From contig JAHCKG010000005.1 of NCBI GenBank assembly GCA_026125895.1, forward strand, positions 62,001 to 126,000: a DNA stretch of 64,000 nt, written 5' to 3'. The position numbers were made by a program, and so were the translations under genes. The DNA is from Pseudolabrys sp. Its GTDB lineage: Bacteria; Pseudomonadota; Alphaproteobacteria; Rhizobiales; Xanthobacteraceae. Below are positions 1 to 7,405 of this stretch, piece by piece; within the stretch, counting starts at the first letter, position 1, and each line of letters starts with the position of its first letter. The notes under the pieces were generated by a model. That model searched no databases, had not been told where the DNA came from, and worked only from the letters and a program-made list of their open reading frames with translations.

Positions 1-563
1 TGGTGTGGCTGCGGGATAACCTCGGCCCCGACGCCATCATCACCAACGGCGCCGGCAACTTCGCCACCTGGATCAACCGCTTCTATCGTTTCCGCCGCTA
101 CTCGACGCTGATCGCGCCGACCTCCGGCTCGATGGGCTACGGCTTGCCGGCCTCGCTGGCGATGAAGACTTTGTATCCCGAGCGGACCGTGGTGTGCGTT
201 GCGGGCGATGGCGATTTCATGATGACCGGCCAGGACTTCATGACTGCGGTCCAATACGGGCTCGGGATTGTCGTTGTCCTTTGGGACAACGGCACCTACG
301 GCACCATCCGCATGCATCAGGAGCGCGAATATCCGGGCCGCGTGGTTGGCACCGACCTGCGCAATCCGGACTTCGCCGCCTATGCCAAGGCCTTCGGCGG
401 CTTCGGCATCCGCGTCGACAAGACCGCCGACTTCCCGGCGGCGTTTGCGCAGGCGCAGAAGTCCGGCCTGCCGTCCATCATCCACCTCAAGGTCGACGCC
501 GAGCCGCTGACCCCGGGCCTGTCGATGAGCGCGATCCGGCAGAAGGCGCTGTCGGGCAAATAG
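1..563 (+). CDS. Thiamine-diphosphate-dependent enzyme, C-terminal part (acetolactate synthase family; 5' end outside window)
   Basis: This is the last 186 residues of a ThDP enzyme; the gene starts upstream of the window. The visible part is the pyrophosphate-binding (PP) domain. It shows GDGDFMMTGQDF at about residues 68-79 and LWDNGTYGTIRMHQ from about 93, together the GDG...N Mg2+/ThDP-binding motif of acetolactate synthase, benzoylformate decarboxylase and related enzymes. The substrate cannot be deduced because the N-terminal PYR and central domains are missing. A TetR-type regulator follows 74 bases downstream on the same strand. The family call is secure; the exact activity is open. 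Confidence 0.85.
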   Translation, partial: VWLRDNLGPDAIITNGAGNFATWINRFYRFRRYSTLIAPTSGSMGYGLPASLAMKTLYPERTVVCVAGDGDFMMTGQDFMTAVQYGLGIVVVLWDNGTYGTIRMHQEREYPGRVVGTDLRNPDFAAYAKAFGGFGIRVDKTADFPAAFAQAQKSGLPSIIHLKVDAEPLTPGLSMSAIRQKALSGK

Positions 564-614
564 CTGTCCACCCCTGCGTCGGTCCGGCCCGGCCCGGGCG
601 CTTGCCAGGTTTGG

Positions 615-630
615 GTGAATCGCTATTCAC
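615..630. promoter_or_regulatory. Inverted repeat just before the tetR start, candidate TetR operator
   Basis: Perfect 6-bp arms GTGAAT and ATTCAC are separated by CGCT, and the repeat ends 7 bases before the TetR start codon. Palindromes of this kind are typical TetR-family autoregulatory sites. A second half-site-like ATTCA lies at 633-637. The role is inferred from position and symmetry. Confidence 0.5.
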
Positions 631-637
631 TCATTCA

Positions 638-1288
638 ATGCCATACCGTCGCACGGAAAATGTCGTTCGCCGGCTCGCCGAGCGCGAGAAGGCCATTCTC
701 GATGCCGCCATCGCCTTGGCGGCCGAGGGTGGTATGGCGGCGGTGCAGATCGTCGCGGTGGCCGGCCGCGCCGGCATCGCCGCCGGCACCGTCTATCGCT
801 ACTTCCCCACCAAGAACGACCTCGTGGCCGAACTGATCGCGGCGGTGGCCGGCCGCGAACTCGAGGCCATGCAGACGGCGGCCGATGCGGCGCCGGGACC
901 GCTGTCGGCGCTGGCCTCGGCGATCGCCCGGTTTTCGGCACGGGCGCTGGCCGAACGGCGGCTGGCCTGGGCGGTGATTGGCGAGGCCGTGGATGCCGAA
1001 GTCGATGTCCTGCGAATGGACTTCCGTCAATCGCTGGCCGGCGAACTGGAGCGGCGCATCAACATCGCCATCGGCCTGCGCTTTCTGCCGGATCAGGATG
1101 CGCGGCTCGCGGCACCCGCCATCGTCGGCGCGCTGATGGAGGGACTGCTCAGCCCGCTGGCGCCGGCCTATGAGGATGCCGCGCAGGCTCGCGAGGCGGT
1201 GCAGACGGTGACGCTGCTGTCGCTGCGGGCGCTCGGCGTCATCGACGCGCGGGCCCGCGGTCTGGTAGCGCAGGTCGTGCTGACTTAG
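638..1288 (+). CDS. TetR/AcrR-family transcriptional regulator
   Basis: 216-residue one-component repressor. The N-terminal helix-turn-helix spans about residues 36-67 and contains AGIAAGTVYRYFPTKNDL, the hallmark TetR recognition helix followed by the YxYFxxK segment. The remaining ~150 residues are an Ala-rich helical ligand-binding domain. The ATG at 638 is chosen because the open frame upstream overlaps the preceding gene and because a palindrome sits immediately 5' of this start, which suggests autoregulation. The target and inducer are unknown; the ThDP enzyme upstream is a possible target but lies on the same strand and ends before the palindrome. Confidence 0.88.
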   Translation: MPYRRTENVVRRLAEREKAILDAAIALAAEGGMAAVQIVAVAGRAGIAAGTVYRYFPTKNDLVAELIAAVAGRELEAMQTAADAAPGPLSALASAIARFSARALAERRLAWAVIGEAVDAEVDVLRMDFRQSLAGELERRINIAIGLRFLPDQDARLAAPAIVGALMEGLLSPLAPAYEDAAQAREAVQTVTLLSLRALGVIDARARGLVAQVVLT

Positions 1289-1297
1289 GGCCGACGG

Positions 1298-1825
1298 TCA
1301 GACCATCGCCTCTGCGGGCACGTCGGCGAGCGGAAGCTCGACGTGGTAGGTGCCCGGGTCGTCCGGGTCGTGGCTGCTGTGAAAGCCGAGTTCGGCGCAC
1401 ATCTGCAGCATCGTGGTGTTCTCCGCGAGCACCTGGCCGCGCACCGCCTTGAGGCCGTGTTCCTTCGCATAAGCGATCATGTGTTTCATCATCAGCCAGC
1501 CGAGACCGCGCCCCTTGAGATGCGAGCGCAACAGGATGGCGAATTCGCCGGTCTCGTGCTGTTCGTCGTCATGCAGGCGGACGACGCCGAGCAGTTTGCC
1601 GTCGGCATCGAGCGCGACGAACGCCATCGCGTTTGCCGGGTCGTAATGAACCAGCTTGTCGATCATCTCCGGCGACAATTCCCGGATGGCCGAGAAAAAC
1701 CGCAGCCGCAGATCGAAGCTCGTCACCTTGGCAAGAAAGTCGGGATAGAGCGCGGCGTCCTCCGGCCGAAGCGGGCGGAGCACCACCATTTCGCCGTTGA
1801 GCAGTTTGACGTGGCGGCTGAGCAT
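1298..1825 (-). CDS. GNAT-family acetyltransferase (Pat-like, stand-alone)
   Basis: About 175 residues. The sequence is close to the GNAT domain found at the C-terminus of acyl-CoA-synthetase-like protein acetyltransferases (Pat family): VLRPLRPEDAALYPDF, LRLRFFSAIRELS, EFAILLRSHLKGRGLGWLMM (acetyl-CoA P-loop) and ENTTMLQMCAELGFH. Here the domain stands alone without the ADP-forming ligase part. ATG at 1825 has GGAGGA just upstream; a GTG at 1837 is the alternative start. The gene lies downstream of the universal stress protein in the same orientation, so the two may be co-transcribed. Lysine acetylation of proteins is a family-based inference; small-molecule substrates remain possible. Confidence 0.82.
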   Translation of the reverse strand: MLSRHVKLLNGEMVVLRPLRPEDAALYPDFLAKVTSFDLRLRFFSAIRELSPEMIDKLVHYDPANAMAFVALDADGKLLGVVRLHDDEQHETGEFAILLRSHLKGRGLGWLMMKHMIAYAKEHGLKAVRGQVLAENTTMLQMCAELGFHSSHDPDDPGTYHVELPLADVPAEAMV

Positions 1826-1837
1826 GTTCCTCCACAC

Positions 1838-1857
1838 GTCTCCGCCAATGCGGAGAC
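1838..1857 (-). other. Hairpin between USP and GNAT genes
   Basis: An 8-bp perfect stem (GTCTCCGC / GCGGAGAC) with a CAAT loop lies directly before the GNAT gene. It lacks a T-run on either strand, so it is not a classical terminator. It overlaps the ribosome-binding region of the alternative GTG start and could stabilise or modulate the downstream message. Confidence 0.3.
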
Positions 1858-1930
1858 CGGAGTGTTGGTTCCTGCGTCAATCGGCAGCCATTGCTGCGCA
1901 GGCAAGAACGGGCGTCAAGCCGGGCCGCCG

Positions 1931-2758
1931 CTAGTGCGACATCAGGACCGGGACGGTCATGCTCTCGAGGATGCCGCGGGTGGCGCCGCCGAGCACGAAT
2001 TCACGCAGCCGCGAGTGACCATAGCCGCCCATGACGATCATGTCGGCGCTGGAATCGGCGGCATAGGACAGGATCGTCGAGGCGACGTCGATGTCGGGCG
2101 AGGTGATGCGCTTGACGTCCACCTTGAGACCGTGACGCGCCAGATGCTGGCCGAGGTCGGCGCCGGCGATTTCGTTTTCCTTGCCGGCCTTGTTGCCGAT
2201 CATGACAACCTCGACCTGCCTGGCCTTTCGCAGGAGCGGCATGCTGTCGGCGACGGCGCGGGTCGCGGCGCGGCCGCCGTCCCAGCAAACCATGACGCGG
2301 TCGAGCTTGAGTCCACCTTTGTGAATGAACGGCACATAGACCACCGGCCGCCCGGACTCGAACAAAGCGGCTTCGTCGATGACTTCGTCCTGGATGCCTT
2401 CGTTCGGATCGGGCTGGCCGACGACCACGAGGTCGAAGCGCCGCGCGATGCGGGCAAACTGATCCGCCGCGCCGGATACGCTCGAGGTCAAGGTGCGGGT
2501 CTCGGCCGAGAGGCTGGACCGCTTGGCGGCGGCTTCGAAGCGCGCCGCCGCCTGCTTGGCTTTCTTCTCGGATTCGGTGCGCTGCGCCTCGATGAATTCG
2601 GGCGGAATGCCGCCCATGACGGCGCCGGGAATGATCGGCTCGTAGGCTACGGCAATGCCGGCGACGTGCGCCTCGAAGGCTTCGCCGACTGCGACGGCGA
2701 AATCGCCGGCGGGGTCCTTGGCGCCCAAGCCCAGATTGACGACAACATCCTTGATCAT
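1931..2758 (-). CDS. Universal stress protein, two-domain
   Basis: 275 residues with two tandem UspA folds. The second keeps the ATP-binding motif GGYGHSR...GGATRGIL (about 244-264), the canonical G-x2-G-x9-G-(S/T) signature, and ends with VPVLMSH. The first domain ends around VVYVPF and looks degenerate at the ATP loop. ATG at 2758 (MIKDVVVNLG) is chosen over an in-frame upstream start at 2800 because it matches the usual Usp N-terminus. An FNR/FixK-type palindrome lies upstream, which fits induction of Usp proteins under oxygen limitation. The GNAT acetyltransferase lies downstream on the same strand. Confidence 0.9.
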   Translation of the reverse strand: MIKDVVVNLGLGAKDPAGDFAVAVGEAFEAHVAGIAVAYEPIIPGAVMGGIPPEFIEAQRTESEKKAKQAAARFEAAAKRSSLSAETRTLTSSVSGAADQFARIARRFDLVVVGQPDPNEGIQDEVIDEAALFESGRPVVYVPFIHKGGLKLDRVMVCWDGGRAATRAVADSMPLLRKARQVEVVMIGNKAGKENEIAGADLGQHLARHGLKVDVKRITSPDIDVASTILSYAADSSADMIVMGGYGHSRLREFVLGGATRGILESMTVPVLMSH

Positions 2759-2804
2759 AATAACGGCCTCCCTTGCGACCTGTGCGCCTGAAATTGGCAA
2801 CCGG

Positions 2805-2847
2805 TTTATGCTCGGTTCCCCGCACGGCAGCTTTGACCAAGGTCAAA
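2805..2847 (-). promoter_or_regulatory. FNR/FixK-type box with matching -10, promoter of the universal stress gene
   Basis: TTTGACCAAGGTCAAA at 2832-2847 is a palindrome with 7-bp arms and fits the Crp/FNR-family pattern TTGA-N6-TCAA. On the minus strand CATAAA (2810-2805) would be the -10 element. If the box is centred at -41.5, transcription starts near 2798 and the hexamer falls exactly at -12 to -7, the class II activator geometry. The 5' UTR to the ATG at 2758 would then be about 40 bases. Which regulator (FixK, FNR, NnrR) binds cannot be read from the sequence. Confidence 0.6.
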
Positions 2848-2946
2848 TGCTACCATGCTTTCGGTCGTGTTGCCGAACCCCGGTGGCTGGCAATCAATAT
2901 CACGATTGCGGTCGAATTGACCGCCGTCAGGCGGGGAGCTGCTGCG

Positions 2947-3345
2947 CTACTTCTTCTTGCCCGACGCGTCGAACTGCTTGAGGTAGGCCCACAGGTTCTT
3001 CGCCTCGGTCTCGTTCTTGATGCCGGGGAAGATCATCTTGGTGCCTTTGATCTTGGCGCGCGGATCCTTGATGTAATCGAGGAATTGCGTCTCGTCCCAG
3101 GTGATGCCGGAATTCTTGTTGGCGTCCGAGTAGGAATAGCCCGGCGCCGTGCCGGAGTGGCGGCCGTCGATGCCGTTGAGCTCGGGGCCGACCTTGTTCT
3201 TGGCGTCTTCACCGATCGCATGGCAGGGCAGACATTTCTTGAACGACGCTTCGCCTGCCGCCAGGTCCTGCGCCGCGGCATTTTGCGCCGCCACAACGAG
3301 CGCCGCCGCGCCCAACAATGCGCCCCAGACATACGCCTTGCTCAT
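2947..3345 (-). CDS. Class I cytochrome c (c2-type), periplasmic
   Basis: 132 residues. A signal peptide is visible (hydrophobic stretch 7-20, cleavage after AAAQ around 25). Haem attachment is at CLPCH (38-42). GPELNGIDGRHSG and GYSYSDANKNSG match the cytochrome c2 fold, and Met104 in GTKMIFPG is the expected sixth iron ligand. It probably shuttles electrons between the bc1 complex and terminal oxidases or dehydrogenases. It is transcribed divergently from glcD, with about 160 bases between the two starts. Confidence 0.93.
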   Translation of the reverse strand: MSKAYVWGALLGAAALVVAAQNAAAQDLAAGEASFKKCLPCHAIGEDAKNKVGPELNGIDGRHSGTAPGYSYSDANKNSGITWDETQFLDYIKDPRAKIKGTKMIFPGIKNETEAKNLWAYLKQFDASGKKK

Positions 3346-3509
3346 CGGGTATTTCCTTTCCTCGGTTCGGGCGACATTGGGCCCCGCTTCGCTTATATTC
3401 TAATAACTGAATGCTTCTGCCGGCGCCCGGTGTCAACCCGCGCGATTGACTGATAACGTCGCCGCCGACAATTGCCGAGATATGACCTTCGAGTCCGGAG
3501 ACTTAATCG

Positions 3510-5003
3510 ATGTCGGTCAAAATGCCGGAAACGGATGCCGCAGTCCTGGGCCGGCGCGCCCAGATCGTCAAGACGCTGCGGGATATCGTGCCAGGCGAGG
3601 GCGTGATCGACCGCGAGCGCGAGATGAAGCCCTTCGAATCGGACGGGCTGACCGCCTATCGCCAGCTCCCGATGGTCGTGGTGCTGCCCGAGACCACCCG
3701 GCAGGTCTCCGAAGTGCTCAAATATTGCCACGACAACGGCATCAAGGTGGTGCCGCGGGGCGCGGGTACCTCGCTGTCCGGCGGCGCGCTGCCGCTGGCT
3801 GATGGCGTGCTGCTCGGCATGGCCAAGTTTAACAAGGTCCGCGAGATCGATTTCGAGAACCGCGTCGCGGTGGTCGAGCCCGGCGTGACTAATCTCGCGG
3901 TCTCGAACGCCGTCGCCCATGCCGGCTTCTATTACGCGCCCGACCCGTCGTCGCAGATCGCCTGCACCATTGGCGGCAACATCGCGGAGAATTCCGGCGG
4001 CGTGCATTGCCTGAAATACGGCATGACGACCAACAACGTGCTCGGCTGCGAGATCGTGCTGATGACCGGCGAGGTGCTGCGGCTCGGCGGCAAGCATCTC
4101 GACTCGGAGGGCTACGATCTGCTCGGTCTGGTCGTTGGTTCGGAAGGGCTGCTCGGCGTCGTCACTGAGGTAACGGTGCGCATCCTCAAGAAGCCGGAGA
4201 CGGCGCGCGCGGTGCTGATCGGTTTCCCGACCTCGGAAGAGGCGGGCGCCTGCGTGTCGAAGGTGATCGGCTCCGGCATCATCCCCGGCGGCATGGAGAT
4301 GATGGACAGACCGGCGATCCATGCCGTCGAGCAATTCGTTCACGCCGGCTACCCGCTCGATGTCGAGGCGCTGCTGATCGTCGAACTCGACGGTCCGGCA
4401 GCGGAGGTCGATCACCTCATCGGCCGGGTGGAGAGCATTGCCAAGGAATGCGGCGCGGTGTCATGTCAGGCCTCGACCTCGGAGCAGCAGCGGCTGTTGT
4501 TCTGGGCCGGCCGCAAGGCCGCATTCCCGGCGGCGGGTCGCATTTCGCCGGACTATTACTGCATGGACGGCACCATTCCGCGCGCCAAGCTGCCGCTGGT
4601 GCTCAAGCGCATGAAGGAGTTGTCAGAGAAATACGGCCTCGGCGTCGCCAACGTGTTTCATGCCGGCGACGGCAACCTGCACCCGCTGATCCTCTACGAT
4701 TCCAACAAGCCGGGCGAGCTCGACCGCGCCGAGGAATTCGGCTCGGACATCTTGCGGCTCTGCGTCGAGGTCGGCGGCGTCCTCACCGGCGAGCATGGGG
4801 TTGGCGTCGAGAAGCGCGACCTGATGCCGGCGATGTTCTCCGAGATCGATCTTGCCGCCCAGCAGCGCGTCAAATGCGCCTTCGACGCCAAGGGACTGCT
4901 CAACCCCGGCAAGGTGTTTCCGCAACTGCACCGCTGCGCCGAACTCGGCCGCATGCACATCTCGGGCGGCCGGGTGCCGTTCCCGGATCTGCCGAGGTTT
5001 TGA
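3510..5003 (+). CDS. glcD: Glycolate oxidase subunit GlcD (FAD-linked)
   Basis: 497 residues, the expected length for the FAD-binding catalytic subunit of the membrane-associated glycolate oxidase, which converts glycolate to glyoxylate. The PCMH-type FAD domain holds VPRGAGTSLSGGALPLADG and GGNIAENSGGVHCLKYG. The C-terminal domain has HAGDGNLHPLILYD and GEHGVGVEKRDLMP, typical of GlcD and D-lactate dehydrogenases. It heads a glcD-glcE-thiM-glcF arrangement; 166 bases with a palindromic repeat separate it from glcE. The presence of GlcE and GlcF supports glycolate rather than D-lactate as substrate. Confidence 0.95.
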   Translation: MSVKMPETDAAVLGRRAQIVKTLRDIVPGEGVIDREREMKPFESDGLTAYRQLPMVVVLPETTRQVSEVLKYCHDNGIKVVPRGAGTSLSGGALPLADGVLLGMAKFNKVREIDFENRVAVVEPGVTNLAVSNAVAHAGFYYAPDPSSQIACTIGGNIAENSGGVHCLKYGMTTNNVLGCEIVLMTGEVLRLGGKHLDSEGYDLLGLVVGSEGLLGVVTEVTVRILKKPETARAVLIGFPTSEEAGACVSKVIGSGIIPGGMEMMDRPAIHAVEQFVHAGYPLDVEALLIVELDGPAAEVDHLIGRVESIAKECGAVSCQASTSEQQRLLFWAGRKAAFPAAGRISPDYYCMDGTIPRAKLPLVLKRMKELSEKYGLGVANVFHAGDGNLHPLILYDSNKPGELDRAEEFGSDILRLCVEVGGVLTGEHGVGVEKRDLMPAMFSEIDLAAQQRVKCAFDAKGLLNPGKVFPQLHRCAELGRMHISGGRVPFPDLPRF

Positions 5004-5024
5004 GGTGGCGGTGAAGGTTCTGAC

Positions 5025-5147
5025 CCGTCATCCTGAGGTGCGAGCGCAGCGAGCCTCGAAGGATCGACGGCCCCATCAATTTTGGAGCGGGGCCTCGGCC
5101 GTCGCCCTTCGAGGCTCGGCCTTCGGCCGAGCACCTCAGGGTGACGG
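5025..5147. repeat. Intergenic palindromic repeat, family A copy 1
   Basis: The ends CCGTCATCCTGAGGTGC and GCACCTCAGGGTGACGG form a long stem, with internal GAGCCTCGAAGG pairing CCTTCGAGGCTC. The element fills the glcD-glcE gap. Related copies are at 24070-24177 and 60143-60234. Such elements are common in Bradyrhizobium-like genomes and can form long RNA hairpins between operon genes. Confidence 0.85.
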
Positions 5148-5169
5148 ATTAATGCTAGAGACTCTGTGA

Positions 5170-6384
5170 ATGACCGACGTCCTCAAGCCCACCGACACCT
5201 CTCAAGTCGAAGAAGCCGTGCGCTGGGCGCTCGGCAACGACAAGACACTCGAGCTGGTCGGCTCCGGCTCCAAACGTGCGCTAGGGCGGCCGAGCCAGAC
5301 CGACATGACGCTCGATCTGGGGTCCTTCACCGGCGTCACTTTGTACGAGCCGGACGAGCTCATCCTGTCGGCGCGCGCCGGCACGCCGCTCGCCGAGATC
5401 GAGAAGCTGCTCGACGACAACAACCAGCAGCTCGATTTCGAGCCGATGGATTACGGGCCGCTGCTCGGCCAGGGCGCCGGGCAGGGCACCATCGGCGGCG
5501 TCATCGCCACCAATCTGTCGGGCCCGCGCCGCATCAAGGCCGGCGCGGCGCGCGATCATTTCCTCGGCGTCACGGCGGTGACGGGCCGCGGCGAGGCGAT
5601 CAAGTCGGGCGGCCGCGTCGTCAAGAACGTCACCGGCTACGATATGTGCAAGGTGCTGGCCGGCTCCTGGGGCACGCTCGGTGCGATGACCGATGTCACC
5701 GTCAAGGTACTGCCGAAACCGGAAACCGAAATGACGGTGGTGGTCGGAGGCCTCGACGACGCGCAGGCCTGTGCGGCGATGGCCGCGGCGCTCGGCTCGT
5801 CCTGCGACGTGTCCGCCGCCGCGCATCTGCCGGATCATGTAGCGTCCTACTTCGACGGCTTGCCGAAACCGGAAGCGGCGACGGTGCTGCGGCTGGAAGG
5901 GGTGACGCCGTCGGTCGCGCATCGTATGGCCATGCTGACGAAGCTCTTGCAGTCGTTCGGCGCGGTGGTGGCGCTCGACGAAGCCCATTCGAAGAAGCTG
6001 TGGCGCAGCGTGCGGCAGGTCGCCCCGTTCACCGGCGACAATGCACGCGCGCGGCCGTTGTGGCGGATTTCGACGGCGCCGGCACAGGCGCACCGGCTGG
6101 TCGATCTCATCACGCCGGCCGCGCAGATGTTCTACGACTGGGGCGGCGGTCTGGTTTGGGTGGGGATGCCGTTCGAGGGCGAGGCGGATGTCGGCTCGAT
6201 CCGCCGCGCCGTGGCGGAACTCGGCGGCCACGCGACGCTTGTCCGCGCGCCGGCGGCGCTGCGGGCCTCGATCGACGTGTTTCAGCCGCAGGAGCCGGGG
6301 CTCGCCGCCCTGAGCAAGCGGGTCAAGGACAGTTTCGATCCCAAGGCGGTGCTCAACCCGGGCCGGATGTGGGCCGGCGTCTAA
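5170..6384 (+). CDS. glcE: Glycolate oxidase subunit GlcE (FAD-binding)
   Basis: 404 residues, the second FAD-binding subunit of glycolate oxidase. The N-terminal PCMH domain shows LVGSGSKRALGRPSQ, GAGQGTIGGVIATNLSGPRR and VKNVTGYDMCKVLAGSWG, the conserved GlcE FAD-binding segments. The C-terminus ends in DPKAVLNPGRMWAGV, the usual GlcE/GlcD tail. It follows glcD across a palindromic repeat. It is followed by a TPP riboswitch and thiM rather than directly by glcF. Confidence 0.95.
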   Translation: MTDVLKPTDTSQVEEAVRWALGNDKTLELVGSGSKRALGRPSQTDMTLDLGSFTGVTLYEPDELILSARAGTPLAEIEKLLDDNNQQLDFEPMDYGPLLGQGAGQGTIGGVIATNLSGPRRIKAGAARDHFLGVTAVTGRGEAIKSGGRVVKNVTGYDMCKVLAGSWGTLGAMTDVTVKVLPKPETEMTVVVGGLDDAQACAAMAAALGSSCDVSAAAHLPDHVASYFDGLPKPEAATVLRLEGVTPSVAHRMAMLTKLLQSFGAVVALDEAHSKKLWRSVRQVAPFTGDNARARPLWRISTAPAQAHRLVDLITPAAQMFYDWGGGLVWVGMPFEGEADVGSIRRAVAELGGHATLVRAPAALRASIDVFQPQEPGLAALSKRVKDSFDPKAVLNPGRMWAGV

Positions 6385-6420
6385 CGGTTGCGCCACCGCC
6401 CGGCGGCGCCTAGTTTCATC

Positions 6421-6513
6421 GACGTTTCCATCGGGGTGCCCCGCGAGGGGCTGAGAGGCGGCTTGCCGCCAACCCGTCGAACCTGATCCGGGTCGTTCCG
6501 GCGGAGGGAAGTG
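6421..6513 (+). promoter_or_regulatory. TPP riboswitch (THI box) controlling thiM
   Basis: All conserved THI-box blocks are present: CGGGGTGCC (from 6432), GGGGCTGAGA (from 6447), then ACCCGTCGAACCTGATCCGG and GGCGGAGGGAAGTGG just before the thiM start. TTTCC at 6425-6429 can pair with GGGAA at 6506-6510 as helix P1. The thiM Shine-Dalgarno GGAGG (6503-6507) overlaps the 3' side of P1. TPP binding would therefore hide the ribosome-binding site, which points to translational repression. No separate terminator is visible between aptamer and ATG. Confidence 0.95.
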
Positions 6514-6514
6514 G

Positions 6515-7324
6515 ATGGCGATCCTCAATACCCATGATGCCGTCTGGTCCGCGCTCGAGGAACTGCGCGCCAAGCGGCCGTTGGTCCACAACATCACCAA
6601 CTACGTCGCGATGACGGTGTCCGCCAACGTGCTGCTGGCGCTCGGTGCGTCGCCGGCCATGGTGCACGCGGCCGAGGAGGTCGAGGACTTCGTCGCCATC
6701 TCGGACGCGCTGTGCATCAACATCGGCACGCTGTCGCCGCCGTGGGTCGAGGCCATGGGCAAGGCGGCGGCGCGCGCCAACGCGCTCGGCAAACCCTGGG
6801 TGTTCGATCCGGTCGGCTGTGGCGCCACGCCGTACCGGACCCGAGTGTCGGATGAACTGGCGGTCCTGCGCCCCGCCGTGATCCGCGGCAATGCCGGCGA
6901 GGTGCAGAGCATGGCCGGCGCCGGGGCGGGCGCGACCAAGGGCGTTGATTCGGTGGCCGGCGCCGATGCGGCGACCGCCGCCGCGGCCGAGGCTGTGTCG
7001 CGCCGGACTGGCGCGGTGGTCGCCGCCACCGGTGCCATCGACCATGTCGTCGAGGGCACCGCCCACCAGGCCATCGAAAGCGGGGACGCCTTGATGCCGC
7101 TATCGACCGCGCTGGGCTGCACGCTCAGCGCCGTCGTGGCTGCCTTTACCGCGGTGCGTCCGCCGCGGCAGGCGGCCATCGCCGCGCTCGCCGTCTACGG
7201 CGCCGCCGGCGCTGTGGCCGCGCGGAACTGCCGCGGGCCCGGTCATCTGCCGGCCGAGCTCTGCGACGCACTCTATTTGATGGATCGCGACACCCTCCAG
7301 CGCGAGGTTCGGTTCACAGCCTGA
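6515..7324 (+). CDS. thiM: Hydroxyethylthiazole kinase ThiM
   Basis: 269 residues, the standard length. It phosphorylates 4-methyl-5-(2-hydroxyethyl)thiazole for thiamine salvage. Recognisable segments are PLVHNITNYV at the N-terminus, PWVFDPVGCGATPYRT, VIRGNAGEV, and LGCTLSAVVAAF with the conserved active-site cysteine. The start ATG lies 7 bases after the Shine-Dalgarno embedded in the TPP riboswitch. No thiD or thiE follows; the next gene is glcF, so thiM is a single-gene insertion in the glc locus. Confidence 0.95.
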   Translation: MAILNTHDAVWSALEELRAKRPLVHNITNYVAMTVSANVLLALGASPAMVHAAEEVEDFVAISDALCINIGTLSPPWVEAMGKAAARANALGKPWVFDPVGCGATPYRTRVSDELAVLRPAVIRGNAGEVQSMAGAGAGATKGVDSVAGADAATAAAAEAVSRRTGAVVAATGAIDHVVEGTAHQAIESGDALMPLSTALGCTLSAVVAAFTAVRPPRQAAIAALAVYGAAGAVAARNCRGPGHLPAELCDALYLMDRDTLQREVRFTA

Positions 7325-7405
7325 CGTCAAGGATTGACCGGCCCGGGAAAAGCGGGCTTCGATCCATCCGGCGCCGTCGCGCCGACAGCCCGGGTTACTT
7401 TCTCG

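Noticed and set aside
194-637. Extended N-terminus of the TetR gene from 194
   Set aside because: The 148 extra residues overlap the ThDP enzyme in another frame and have Arg/His-rich shadow composition; the HTH domain starts right after the ATG at 638.
1343-2791. 482-codon open frame on the plus strand opposite the GNAT and USP genes
   Set aside because: It is antisense to two well-supported genes, with composition typical of high-GC shadow frames.
3346-3509. FNR-type box between cytochrome c and glcD
   Set aside because: TTGAC-like hexamers occur on both strands but no TTGA-N6-TCAA palindrome is present.
5281-6600. 439-codon minus-strand frame across glcE and the riboswitch
   Set aside because: It runs antisense to glcE and through the TPP aptamer; no family motif is recognisable.
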